Source: Sphaerolaimus hirsutus
Taxonomy: Eukaryota; Nematoda; Chromadorea; Monhysterida; Sphaerolaimidae
Assembly (NCBI GenBank): GCA_964036195.1
Contig: OZ038459.1
Location: 20,271,206 to 20,335,205 of the forward strand
Length of the DNA: 64,000 nucleotides
Direction of reading: 5' to 3'
Shown here: positions 35,784-47,171 of the stretch, piece after piece
Position numbering within the stretch: the stretch's first letter is position 1
Layout: each line of letters opens with the position of its first letter
The notes under the pieces: model-generated
Database searches by the model: none
Told to the model about the DNA's origin: nothing
Seen by the model: only the letters and a program-made list of their open reading frames with translations
Position numbers and translations under genes: made by a program

Positions 35784-36229
35784 CAGGGACGTATCCAGAA
35801 TTTTTGAGCGGGGGGCTGCTTGTTTACGGGGGCCGGCGAACGGGGGGGGGGGGCTCAGCCCCCCCCCCCCTAAAACTTTTCCCCTATATGGGGATAGAAA
35901 GGCGTTTTGGCGCTAGCGCCATACAAAGGCGCCACGCCATGGCGCTAATGGCGTTGGCGCCAGCGCCAGAAACCGCTTTATATGTATGTAAATATGCATA
36001 CATATACAGCGAAATTCGCAAAAATGTGTTCATTTCCAAGGATTTTGGTTTACAGGGACTGATCCGCTGAAAATACAATACATGGGTAAGAAATTGCGCG
36101 CTTGCGCGCAAAATTTTTAGCAACATCGAAAATATACAGGAAAAGTTGCATTTTGCGGGACTTTTTAAGTCTCACACCGAGAAGGGGGGGGCTGCAGCCC
36201 CCCCCGCTCCCCCCCTGGATACGTCCTTG
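35784..36229. mobile_element. hAT-like MITE, tip CAGGGACGTATCC
   Basis: Ends CAGGGACGTATCCAGAATTT and CCTGGATACGTCCTTG are flanked by TGGGGGGG on both sides. Internal gcgctagcgccat and gcgcgcttgcgcgc match the copy at 14751. Confidence 0.8.
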
Positions 36230-36806
36230 TGGGGGGGGGGGTTACCCTCCCCAAACCGCCCAGCTATCTATCTATCCCGGAGGCAAAATTTTGGGCTACT
36301 ATCCCCTAACCCCCCCCCCCAAATCGGCCAGCTATCTACCTATCTGGAGCGATTTTTGAGAAACACGACCCCAAATTTCACTCAAAATCGCTATTTTTCG
36401 TACCTTTTATGCATTTTCACCTCCAAAATCACTAGTTCATGCGTTTTACTGCCTATTTTCAGCTTATTTTAGTAGTGTATGTGCTTATATACCCATTTTT
36501 GACCTACTTTTAGCGATTTTTCTCCCTTTTCTCCCTTCTATGCCTATATATTGGATCCTCAGAAAATTTTTCAGCTATCTATCCCTATCCCACCCCACCC
36601 ACCCCCGTACTAAACCCCTGCGTCCAACTGTTTTTTTTTCTGAAAAAACTACGATTTTTCAAAAGTTTCTGTATTTTTCAGAATGACAAATTTCGAAAAA
36701 TTATAAATCAAAATTTGTTGAGGGGAATTAATTACTTCCGCGCCAGAATCGAAAATATTTCAAACCACAGGCACAGGACACGCATCAAATCTTCTATTTC
36801 AAACAT
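36230..36806. repeat. GGGGTTACCCTCCCC / CAGCTATCTATC repeat and unique sequence
   Basis: Positions 36230-36355 repeat ggttaccctccccaaaccgcccagctatctatc; the same words recur at 36575-36605. Nothing codes. Confidence 0.45.
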
Positions 36807-36832
36807 ATACACTAAATCCTCGAATAAGACAC

Positions 36833-37282
36833 CTGGGGCCAGATTTAATTCTCCCTACAGATTTGTAGGGTAGGGCGTACGCCCGATAGATTTTTTTAAA
36901 GTTCAGCTGCATTGACGCACATGCACCGAGAGCAAGGCGGTTTGTAAAATATACGAAACCATCCCTTAAGGTCGCCGATATTGCAATATGACGTATATCA
37001 CTTCGATTTTGGCACGGAAATCATGATTTCGTCATTTCTTGGCCGCCGGCCAATAAAATAAAAAGCGAATTGGCAGACGGCCAAGAAATGACAGAATAGT
37101 GATTTCCGGGCCAAAATTGAAGCGATATACATCATATTGCAATATCGGTGACCTTAAGGGATGGTTTCATATATATTACAAACCGCCTTGCTCTCTGTGC
37201 TCGATGTGGCTGAACTTTAAAAAATCTATCGGGCATACGCCCTACCCTACAAATCTGTAGGGAGAATTAAATCTGGCCCCAG
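36833..37282. repeat. 450-bp perfect-ended palindrome
   Basis: Left arm begins CTGGGGCCAGATTTAATTCT; right arm ends with its exact complement. Most of both arms match base for base (cgatattgcaatatgacgta and its complement inside), with a short centre near 37057. It is a foldback element with no coding sequence. Confidence 0.85.
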
Positions 37283-37284
37283 GG

Positions 37285-38173
37285 TAGGGTTCAAACGATA
37301 TATCGTATCGAATATCGGATATCGACCATTTTTTAATATTGAATATTGAATATCAATATCGAAAATTTTGAAAAAAATATCGAATATCGATATTGAAAAT
37401 TTTGAAAAAAACATCGAATATTGATATCGAAAATTTTGAAAAAATATCGAATATCGATATCGAATATCGATATCGAATATCGACCATATTTTCGATATAT
37501 CGAACCTGTATAATGTCCTTGATTAAGTTATTATTTTTGTTTTGAGATATTTGTGATTAATTTGATTTGCTTATAGTATCTAAGTTGATGAGTAAAAGTA
37601 AAGTATTTAATGTCATCTTTGTTGGAGTGCTTACTCCACATTTCTTGTATTTGGTTTGGCCACATACCTACTGAACTACCTAGCTCAAATTTGAAGCCAG
37701 AAAATGCTGATATGCTGCTTTTTTGCAACATGCCCTTAAACAATTGGGTTATAAAAGTATGAATTGTAATATCTACCAATTTTTGTTTGTCTGATACAAT
37801 TTGATTCGTCATGTTTTTTCTTCGATTTTATCATTCTGACCATTGTAAACCTTGTTAAAATCAATTGTACTTTTCAGTAAAGAGATAATCAACCATGTTT
37901 GCAACCATATGAAAATACAATTTGCTGCTTGAAATCTGCCTTGCTATACCAAAAGCTAAATATCAAATATCGAAAATATCGAAATATCGATATTGAATAT
38001 CGACCATTTTTTAGTATCGAATATCGAATATCGATATCGAGGGTCCATATTGTATCAAATATCGATATCGAAAATTTTGAAGAAATATCGAATATCGAAT
38101 ATCGATATCGAAAATTTTGAAAAATATCAAATATCGAACATCAATATCGAAAAGTGATATCGTTTGAACCCTA
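37285..38173. mobile_element. hAT-like TATCGA element, duplication CCCCAGGG
   Basis: CCCCAGGG at 37277-37284 and 38174-38181 exactly flanks TAGGGTTCAAACGATATATC and its complement. The centre is almost identical to that of 24147-24982, with the same minus-strand open frame (37812-37531). Confidence 0.92.
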
Positions 38174-38348
38174 CCCCAGGGGAGTTATTTTTTAGTCAGA
38201 CGTTTTTGAGGGGGGGGGGGTATTTGAGGGGGGACATATTTTTACCTCAGAAAACCTAGACTTAAGTCATTGTATGGAAGCAGACTGTCAACTCATGTGA
38301 TTCAGGTATTTAACTGTCCAACAATGAAAAGATGTGTATACACTGCAT

Positions 38349-39479
38349 AAACCCCTGTTTACCTCGGTCCGTACCTTAACGATATTTTTATAAAATGTTT
38401 TGTCACGCCCCCCACTTAACTTTACAGCGAATTTCATCCCATACAAAAGTTAGCCAAAAGAGTTTTCTAAAAGGCCATTGGGCCATCCCCCATTGTATTT
38501 AACGCCATGTGGGCTGTGTAAATGGCCCACACATTTTTATACAAAAATGCAGTGTTCACTTTGCTCCATACGCGTTTGTTTATAACTTATATTCTGTCTT
38601 TCAAGGCCAGAAATCAGCCTGAAAGACAGAACAAAGTCCTGGCAACGTGCCAAATGCAATTTCAATGGCTCCTTTACATGTAGAAATGAGATATCAATTT
38701 TTTTAATTTGTATTGTTTTGTACTGCTGATCATGATCATCCATGATTGTGATCTTTTTATCTGCTGATGCTTCATCTGTTCCCACTGAAAATGCTTCCAT
38801 CTGAAAGAGACATCTCTATGCATTTTGTTAAAACCTACTTTGCTTAAATACACCCACCAACACATCAGAATTTGAGGGGTGAAATTTAAATAACCTCATC
38901 AAATTTTCCTTACTACTGATTTTCTTCCCTGAATGAAATGTAGAAGGTTTTTTGAATTTCACCATTAGAACTCTAATGTGTCAGATGCTGAACTTTAAAC
39001 AGACTAGGTTTTTAAAAAATGCCTCAGGATTTCTCATTCAGACAGAATCATTTTCAGTGGGAACAGATGTAGCATGAGCAGATAAAAAGATCAATCACAG
39101 CTGATCATTATCTGCAGTACAAAACAATACAAATTTTAAATTTTTATATCTCATTTCTACCTGTAAATGAGCCGTTGAAATTGCATTTGGCACTTTGCCA
39201 GGACTTTGTTCTGTCTTTTAGGCTGATTTCTGGCCTTGAAAGACAGAATCTAAGTATATAAACAAACGTGTATGCAGCAAGGTGATCACTGCATTTTTGT
39301 ACAAAAAAATGTGTGGGCCATTTACACAGCCCACATGGCGTTACAATGGGGGGTGGCCCAATGGCCTTTTAGAGAACTCTTGAGCTAACTTTTGTATGCG
39401 ATGAAATTCGCTGTAAAGTTAAGTGGGGGCGTGACAAAACATTTTGTGAAGGTACGGACCGAGGTAAACCGGGGTTTAG
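38349..39479. repeat. 1.13-kb long inverted repeat
   Basis: The left arm starts aaacccctgtttacctcggt and the right arm ends accgaggtaaaccggggttt; about 500 bp of arm follow each, with a centre of roughly 100 bp near 38930. Arms share catgtgggctgtgtaaatgg and its complement, and the gaaagacagaa stretch. A transcript would fold into a long hairpin. Confidence 0.85.
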
Positions 39480-39831
39480 GTATTTGCTGTCGCTGTGGTA
39501 GGCTAATATTGTTTTGTATTTTGGTATTGTATCCGTTTCATCCAAAGGAGGAGTTTTGCAAGAGGAGGGGGTTATTCGAGGGGGGGGTTTCCTCACCTCG
39601 AAAACAGGGAGAAGTTATTCAAGGGGGGAGTTTTTCGAGGGGGGTCTTATTCGGGGATTTGCGATAAACACCTTCCCGGTCAGATCCGGCACCCGTACAT
39701 TCGTAGATAAATCAAAAATAGGGTTACAGACGCCACCGCGAAGGTGTTGATTCACTTCTTGATTCTAACGATCTGTCATCACACACACAGACCGCGTAAA
39801 AACCGCTCCACACAATCCCAATCCCACGCAC

Positions 39832-42262
39832 CTCAAACTCCATAGCCACCAGCTCATTTCCATTATCATCCGCACCCCCACTGGCAGTGGGGCTGACGCT
39901 GGCCGCCGGGCTGTCCATGTCCCTGTTCGTGTCCAGCGTCGTGCTCGACCTCGCGCTGTATTGGTAGCTGGAGCTAAAGTGTCGCTGACGCCGCTGAATA
40001 CGAATGCACGCCCAAGAGAGACAGGTGAGTCTGGGGGGTGGGGGGGGATTTTTGGGGGTGGATTGGGTTTTTGATTGAGTCAGTAGTTTGGTAAGGCGGC
40101 TTGAAGTTGGAAGCTTTGATGATGTAAAATTATTTCAAATACGCAGAGACGCACCGCGGACTGAAATTTTGAGTTATGCGTTCGAGTTTGAGTTAGGAGT
40201 GAATCTTGGTGCGCCTGTTTAATCACCATAAAATATGATTTTTGAAGAAATTAGTTCCGCCTCTGCGTAGGGTTCAATTCAAACGAGATTGACTTTTTGG
40301 GGTCGGGATTGGTTTTTGAGTTTTCGGAATCGGGTTCGGGATTGGGGTTTCCAGGTCGAGTATGGAAAATCTTGAAAAGTTTCGGTATTCGAGATTGCGA
40401 TCAGGATCCCGTTTGAACCCTAGTTCCGTGTTCAAAAACGTACGAACGCTAACTCAAAATTTTGCTGCGTTGTATTTATGCCAAACTAGGGGGTGCTCTT
40501 TAAACTGTTAGCTAGTCGATTCGATGTGTGGATATTTGTAGGTAAACCGAGCGTTTAGAGTTCGAATTTGCACTCCCTAATGCGAAAATGCCGCGTAAAT
40601 ACGTTACCTTTTCTGGGCCGGTCAAAACAAGACATGCAAAAAATGACAATGAATTTGAGCTAAAACGCAGCTACAGTTAGCACGGCCCGGCGCTGTGCAC
40701 ACAGACACTATCAGTATGATCACATTTTGTGCCAGTAATCATCATGTCATTTTTCTGCATGTACGCTGCCTGAACCGAAATTAGTGAGGCAGCTAATTAG
40801 GTAGTCTAATTAGTTAACGCGGGATATCGTAAACGGTTATTTTTGCCGTGAAAAGTCAAAATAATACCAAACATGCATTTGTGTGTGAAATGGCACGGCC
40901 GCAGAAAATTGTTTTGAAAAATAGGTACACATCCGAAAAGTGGAATCCAAATAATGTGAAAAATGCTGTTCAAAGTACTTTTTTATCAACGTATTTCGTA
41001 TAAAAATTGGTAACATTTTTATTGAAAACTTTTTAGAAACCTCGTGCTATCAGGCCCCCAGGCCTCCAGGCCTCTACACTCGGCGGACTTGATACTTTGC
41101 ACTCGCAGCTATTTATATCTCACGTTGAAAGCATGCCAATGATGATTAAAAAATGCGATTTTTGTCAAACGCATTGTTGTGAATAAATAGGGAAACATAA
41201 ATACCAACGTTCCACCATCAATGAATTTTTCAACTTTTGATGAAAATTCATTGATGGTGGAACGTTGGAATTTATGTTACCTTATTTATTCACAACAATG
41301 CGTCTTATAATTTTTTTAATACAAAAATCGCATTATTTAATCGCATCGTTGGCACGCTTCCAGCGTGAACCACGCATGCAAGGTGTGACACATCAAAGTC
41401 ACATCAAAACAGCTGTTGCTATCTAAGCACTCAGATGCAAATTAAATTAAACGTGAAAGTGTGAGCACACACATTCCCACTTATTTTGGAATCATACAGT
41501 ATCTATATAAATACTATGGAAGCTGACAATGTTTGAAAAGGTTGTTACCGGACACAATGTAACTAAAACCTGTGAACTGTAACCCGACAGTGTGACAAAG
41601 TACTCATATTTAGACCCGGGGACATTTTCACACTTTGTTAATTGACAGGTCAACAATTCAAAGTTCGAACTTTCTAGTATTTATCAGGTTATGTCAAGTT
41701 GTCGGGTAGTGTTTTGAATATTTGTGTTCAAAATATAACATGGTATTGGTAGTGTAATGGTGCGCTGTAAAGTTCCTTAGCTGAACAAATTTCTTTATTT
41801 AAAACGAAGTACGTATAGTCTAGTGACTGAGCACTTTGCAGTGAACTCTACCATATCCCGTCTGAAAAAATAACGAAATAAATTTCTGTCATCAGATGGG
41901 TACACTTTGTAGCATAACTTCCAACGTGACTTGACTCATCAAAATATGTTTACATCATGTGTAAAGCGTGACGTCCGCTCAGCTTAGTAACATTTTACGA
42001 TCCCGTCCCCAGCACACATCACGAACCCCTTTTTCGCCCAAAACACTTCCACACACAGACACAATTTAAAAAAATCACAAAAGCGACGTCAAACTCGAAC
42101 CCAGCTGACCTGCGGCGGTGACGCGCGCGCGCCGACGACTTTCCGCGTCGGCGGCACTTGCGTTTGTGCCGCCGCGGCACAAACGCTGTTGTCAGCTCGG
42201 GTCTGGGGCTCGTTTGCGTCGGCGCGTCGCCATCGAACCAGAGTAAACGGGCGTCGTGCATA
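39832..42262 (-). CDS. Two exons, phase 0, probably continuing the doublecortin gene
   Basis: Exon 42262-42110 (acceptor ccccccccaag, donor CAG|GTCAGC) reads YARRPFTLVRWRRADANEP...VGARASPPQ. Exon 39993-39832 (acceptor cgtattcag, donor GAG|GTGCGT) reads RRQRHFSSSYQYSARSS...ASGGADDNGNELVAMEFE. Both have phase-0 borders and match the phase-0 end of the exon at 47172. Low-complexity, Ser/Arg/Asp-rich, likely disordered. For 42262-42110 another frame (MHDARLLWFDGDAP) is also open; I prefer the frame that joins in phase. A plus-strand GTGAGT at 40024 is taken as coincidence. Confidence 0.55.
40269..40419. mobile_element. TAGGGTTCAA...CCCGAT-type element
   Basis: Ends TAGGGTTCAATTCAAACGAG and CCCGTTTGAACCCTA, with ggggtcgggatt and complement words. 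I see no clear target duplication. Confidence 0.6.
41110..41395. repeat. Palindrome around gttccaccatcaatgaat
   Basis: Arms gcatgccaatgatgattaaa and tttaatcgcatcgttggcac, converging on ccaacgttccaccatcaatg and its complement at 41208-41270. A relative lacking the centre lies at 20400-20590 (the gtgccaacgatggttaa and gatcattggcacgcttcca stretches). Confidence 0.7.
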
Positions 42263-43497
42263 CTTGGGGGGGGGGGTTGGGGGGGTTGAGGGAGGGGGTT
42301 AAGTGGGTGCGTTCCGAATAGGGGAGGGATTTTGTAAGGCGCACCACACAATGAAATTTTGAGTTACGCGTACGAATGTTTTTCGGGACGCGGAAGCGGG
42401 ATTAGTATCTTCAAAAATTTTGAATGCAAAACAGACAAAAATTTTCTAAAGTCCCAGCCTTCATCAAGCAATGCGCATGTGGGTGTAACTTTTTACCCTA
42501 TTCGTTTTTCCTTTCCGTCTTCCACTTGGTAGACTTCTTACTTCTTAGTTCAGAATCCAAAAAAACGTTCCAACGCACGAATCAAAATTCCAGTGTGGTC
42601 ACCTACCATGCTGAATATTTAGAATGCTTTCCCTTTCGCGCGCGCGCGATTAGTCAAACTTTATAACGACAAGACCGTAGCTGTGAGGGTGAAACAATTA
42701 GTTGGCCCAGTGCCAAATCTTCCCAAGTAAAGGATGGGGAGCCCTCCCCCCATCAATAAGAATCAAGAACAGTTTTTCAAAAAACTCCCTGCGACTTATC
42801 GAGTAAAATGTGTATGCACGGCACATTGAAAATTCTGTCAATTTTGCACAGCATTCTGTTGCGCAGCGACCGAACTGGCACAATGCCAACATAGAAAAGA
42901 ATAAATACATACAACACGTCGACCCCTTCAAAAATCAAAGTCACTTCAAAACTAACACGAGAAGGTCGATAACATGCGGAAATCACAGGTTATAAAGCTG
43001 CAATATCAAGACTATGACTGATCAGATCCGGAAATTAGGACCATCCATTAATTGCGAAATATTGTAGTCGATTATACTTTTTCTTCGGTAATTTATGCGC
43101 GAAAATACTGAACTTGGCAGCCGGCCAAACATTTCGAAATATAAACAAAAAGGCTAAAAATAGGTATATAACCTGTATACAGACGAAAATAGTGATAATG
43201 AAGGTGAAAAATGTCAAAATTTTAGTTAGCGAGGAGAAGAATTTAGCGATTTTAAGGGTTTACTCTTTTTCTTACAACACGCAACCAGTAACTTGGACGT
43301 GGGCCGAGTTCACATATGACCCGTTTGAAAATGACGTCGCTGCGACACACTCGTTTTCCTGACAAAAATTTTCGTTTTTTTTTGTGGAATGCTGGGTAAA
43401 ATGGAAATTGCAAAAATAGGTCCCGCGCGGTTTGTGAAATGCGGAATCGTTGCTTTGAAAATGATTTTGAAGTTATCCTGGTGAGCAGAGGAATGGT

Positions 43498-44117
43498 TAG
43501 GGTGTCAAATTTCCGTTTTCCGTTTTCCGCAGGCATTTTTCCCCCGTTTTCCGTTCCGTTTTCCAGCTGCTGAAATTTTTTTCCATTTTCCGTCCTGTTT
43601 TCCGGCTACTTTTTTTCCGTTTCTGTTTTTCCAGCTCTTTTTCCGTTTCCGGCTAAATATTCAGTTTTTCCACCTTTTTTCCCTTTCCGCCTCAATTTCC
43701 AGTTTTTCTGCCATTTTTCCATTTTCTGCCGCAATTTTCCATTTTTCTGCCTCATTATACCTTTTTCTGGCTCAACTTTCTGTTCCAGCCAAACTGGTAA
43801 ACGTTCATGTAGATTGCCAATTATGTAAAAAAATTCTGTTTCCAGCAAAATCTCTGCAAATTTTTTCCACTTCTGGCAAAATTTCAGCAAATTTTATCCA
43901 TTTTCCGGCAAAATTTCAGCAAATTTTTCTGTTTCCATGCAAATTTCATTTTTCCGTTTCCGTTTTTCCGGCCCCTTTTTCGGTTTTCCGGCTGCTGAAA
44001 TTTTTTTTCCGTTTCTGTTTCCATTTTCCGCCAAGTGCAAAATTTTTTTCCGTTTTCCGGCCACTGAAAAAATTTTTCCGTTTCCGTTTTCCATAAAAAA
44101 ATTTTTTTGACACCCTA
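43498..44117. mobile_element. GGAAAACGG hAT-like element, duplication GGAATGGT
   Basis: GGAATGGT at 43490-43497 and 44118-44125 exactly flanks TAGGGTGTCAAATTTCCGTT and TTTTTTTGACACCCTA. The body is ttttccgttttccgg arrays with a degenerate centre. This is the cleanest copy of the family. Confidence 0.92.
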
Positions 44118-45355
44118 GGAATGGTGCGGTTGCGGTTAGGAGGCGGTGGATTGGCCATTTGAATGCCATTGCGGAATGGCTACTTTACACTTGTGCCATT
44201 TTTGATGTTTTTCCGTCATTCGCCACTTTTTTGATTGTTGTTTTATGTCACCTATCATCTGCCATCACATAAAACCATATTATGGTGCATCTGTTAGATA
44301 TGAAATTTTCTAGTGCTCGAACTTTGTAGGCAAGTTTTTACAGAAAGCTGTCAACTGTGTAGTGAGATTTTTGACCTAGAAAATGTCACTGTTATTGTGT
44401 TAAACTTGACTTTGATATCTGAATAAATTTAATAATAAAAACTTTAGTGCACTCAGCATTTGTCAATAACACTCCATCCAAAAAAGCAAGAATCGATAAG
44501 CAATGTTAAAGCACAGAATAGGTTAAAATAATAGAGCATCAGATAAATGTATAGGTATCTTTAGATCAGGCACAATAGTCAATCTCTTATCACAAATCCA
44601 CCAGGAATATTGTAATCGATATCCTTGAATTTTTCAGTCACAGGTATAAACAAGTACACACCCCTGTGATGGAGTTCCTCTGAATCAGTCACAATATGAC
44701 CTGTTTCTATCTCAGCCAGCCTGTGAGTTGATGAGGAGAAAGTATGGGTTTGGAATGGGTCACCTCTCAGCTTTAATCATTGCCAACATGCACACTAGTT
44801 GACAACTGAAACTTTCAATGCTGGTAAATCTGTACAATAAGAACACATTTGGGTTTGCCAGTATCCGGGTTCTGTCAACTATGTTTGTCAGAGATGTCAG
44901 AGAATGGATCAAATTTATTTTGTATTAAAAATAGTAGTTTTCTTTTTGTGGAAGTGCATACATAAGTATCCTGCTCACACATTATCAACTAAGACATAAG
45001 TAGTTTTAAACGCATACTTTGTGGTCTGCTGAGTATTTACACAACAGTGTTCATGTCACAATCTGCGAGTACCCTTCTCCAAATAGAAACAGACACCATC
45101 TGGCAACAACTGCAACTACCAAAACAAATTTTTAGAAACTAATCCAGCCCCATGAACAAACCTTCCATATCTGTCAAAATGTGAACTGACATCTGAGATG
45201 ACATCTGGTAGGGGTCTCTTTATATTAACCTTGAATGGTGTGAATTTGTCCTCCTCCCCATTTAGAAAACAACTGGAAAATCAATTTAAATTGAGTTGCA
45301 AAATATGTCAATGCATGGGTCTCCACTGGGGGGTTGGGGGAGGTTACCCCCCCCC

Positions 45356-45386
<31 letters not shown>

Positions 45387-47171
45387 CACCCACCCACCCA
45401 GCTGTCTATCTATCCCGGAGGCCACTCAGCTAACTATGTATTCCGGAGGCAAAATATTGGGCTACTACCCCCTGACCCCCCCCCCCCCACCAATCCCTCA
45501 GCAACCTAGATTTTCACCTCCAAAATCATTAGTTGTTGTTCCTATTTTACTATTTTTCTGCTATTTTTAATACTATATGCTCTTGTATACCCATTTTGAG
45601 CTATTTTACACCTACTTAGCGATTTTTCTCCTTTTCTTCCTTCTACACCCCAAAAAACCCAAAATATCAAACCCTGCAACCCCTCCCCCCAAATCTTTTC
45701 CAGCTATATTTATATCTATCTTGGAGGCCACTCAGCTATCTATCCAACCCCCTGGACGGTTGGAGACCCCCGTGTCAATGCACCTAGAACTGCACAAACC
45801 CGATGATTATATTTTTCTCAGCTCCCTTTTTCACTGGCAATGAGTGACTTCTCCTTTCTCGCCGACTGCCCATTGGTGATGACTGCCTATCATAATCTGT
45901 TGGAGATTTTTTCCCATCATAAAGTGGCGTGGCAGTTCTTTGCCTGTGTTTTTTCCTGGCCCTGTTATACTCTGATTGGTCCTGGGGGTCAGAAAGTTGC
46001 TTTGACTTGTGACTGTGCTTTGAATTTGAGCCAGTGCCGCGTGAGGCGTGTTTTCTGAAGTTGTCCTTTTCTCCACTGTTGACCCTGTGATGATTGTTTG
46101 TTGACTTGAGACATCTGAATGACTAAGGCTCCCTGCTCAACTAAACCCGGTGTTCATCTACACCCCCGTGCAGCTGGCAAGCACACTTGGGTGACTGCAG
46201 CAGCGCACGATAGCAGCTGGCTGGCTGCAGCAGTGGCAAATGGTTGATATCAAAGTCATGTGGGCGGCTGGTCAGCTCATCCCGTCAAAAAAATTATCCA
46301 TGTTTTTTGATCCTTCACAGGCCCTTCACAGACCCTTCACAAGGGGAGGGTCAAAAAATCATGGCTCAAATTCCTATGATGGGATGAGCCAACCAGCTGC
46401 CCACGTGACGTGATGTGACCAACAGTCGTCAGCATAGCACACGCACAGGTTGAAGTGCACCACTGCAAAGTTGCACAATGCACATCGTGTAGATGAGCAC
46501 TGGGGCTAGGTGAGCACTGGGTTTAGATGAGCACCGGCACAGAGTCCTATGACACAGGGTAATTTATGTATTTTTAGCGATTTTCCCTACTTTACTGCTG
46601 TCTACACCTTGAAAAAGCCTATATACCTATTACTATTCTGCACAGTAGTGGATTTGAAAACCATTTCACAAGAGGATACCTACATTCCAATTGTGAAAAA
46701 GTTATCTATCAGCGAAATGACACGCATTAGCTGACCTTCTGCTTGAATAATGAGCGCTTGGCACACTGCCAGACTTTATTCTTGGCCTGTGGTATCCTTC
46801 AACGTCGGGCAAAGCGCTTGAATTGTTCCTATCATGATTTGAAGCCTGAGAGGGGTACATACGTTTGTTTTGCTCTGGAGAAAGTAGAGGTATTTATTCA
46901 CTGCCCTCTCAATGAACGAGTGAGTTGAAAATCTACTGACGTATGTAAAAATATCAATTGCAAATGTGTAATATTTTATGTTCTTGTTCTGCCAAAACCA
47001 CGTCACTACGGTTTTCAATGATTTCCGGGGTCATTAAATTTCATAAGACAAATTCTCGGACAGCACATCCGATTCAAATTGGCTGCCAGAAAAATCTGCT
47101 AGGCCGTCAAGCAAACTATAATTATTTAAACTCTGATTTGTGCGTCTATCATTACACATCCCCAAACCTAC
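44118..47171. other. Gene-free stretch within the presumed doublecortin gene intron
   Basis: It holds unique AT-rich sequence, a GTTGACA-like fragment near 44790-44890, a GGGGTTACCCCC/A-run repeat (45325-45510), and an open minus-strand frame at 46076-45831 (NTGKELPRHFMMGKNLQQ) without splice sites that I cannot identify. No exon is supported. Confidence 0.4.

Larger units (their letters stand above)
36807..39665. mobile_element. CCTCGAATAA-family element interrupted by three other elements
   Basis: The left end (actaaatcctcgaataagac) at 36807-36830 and the right end (ggggtcttattcggggattt) near 39640-39660 belong together by family structure. Between them are a 450-bp palindrome (36833-37282), the TATCGA element (37285-38173) and a 1.13-kb palindrome (38349-39479). 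The family motif CCCCAGGGGAGTTATTTTTT resumes right after the TATCGA element. Confidence 0.65.
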
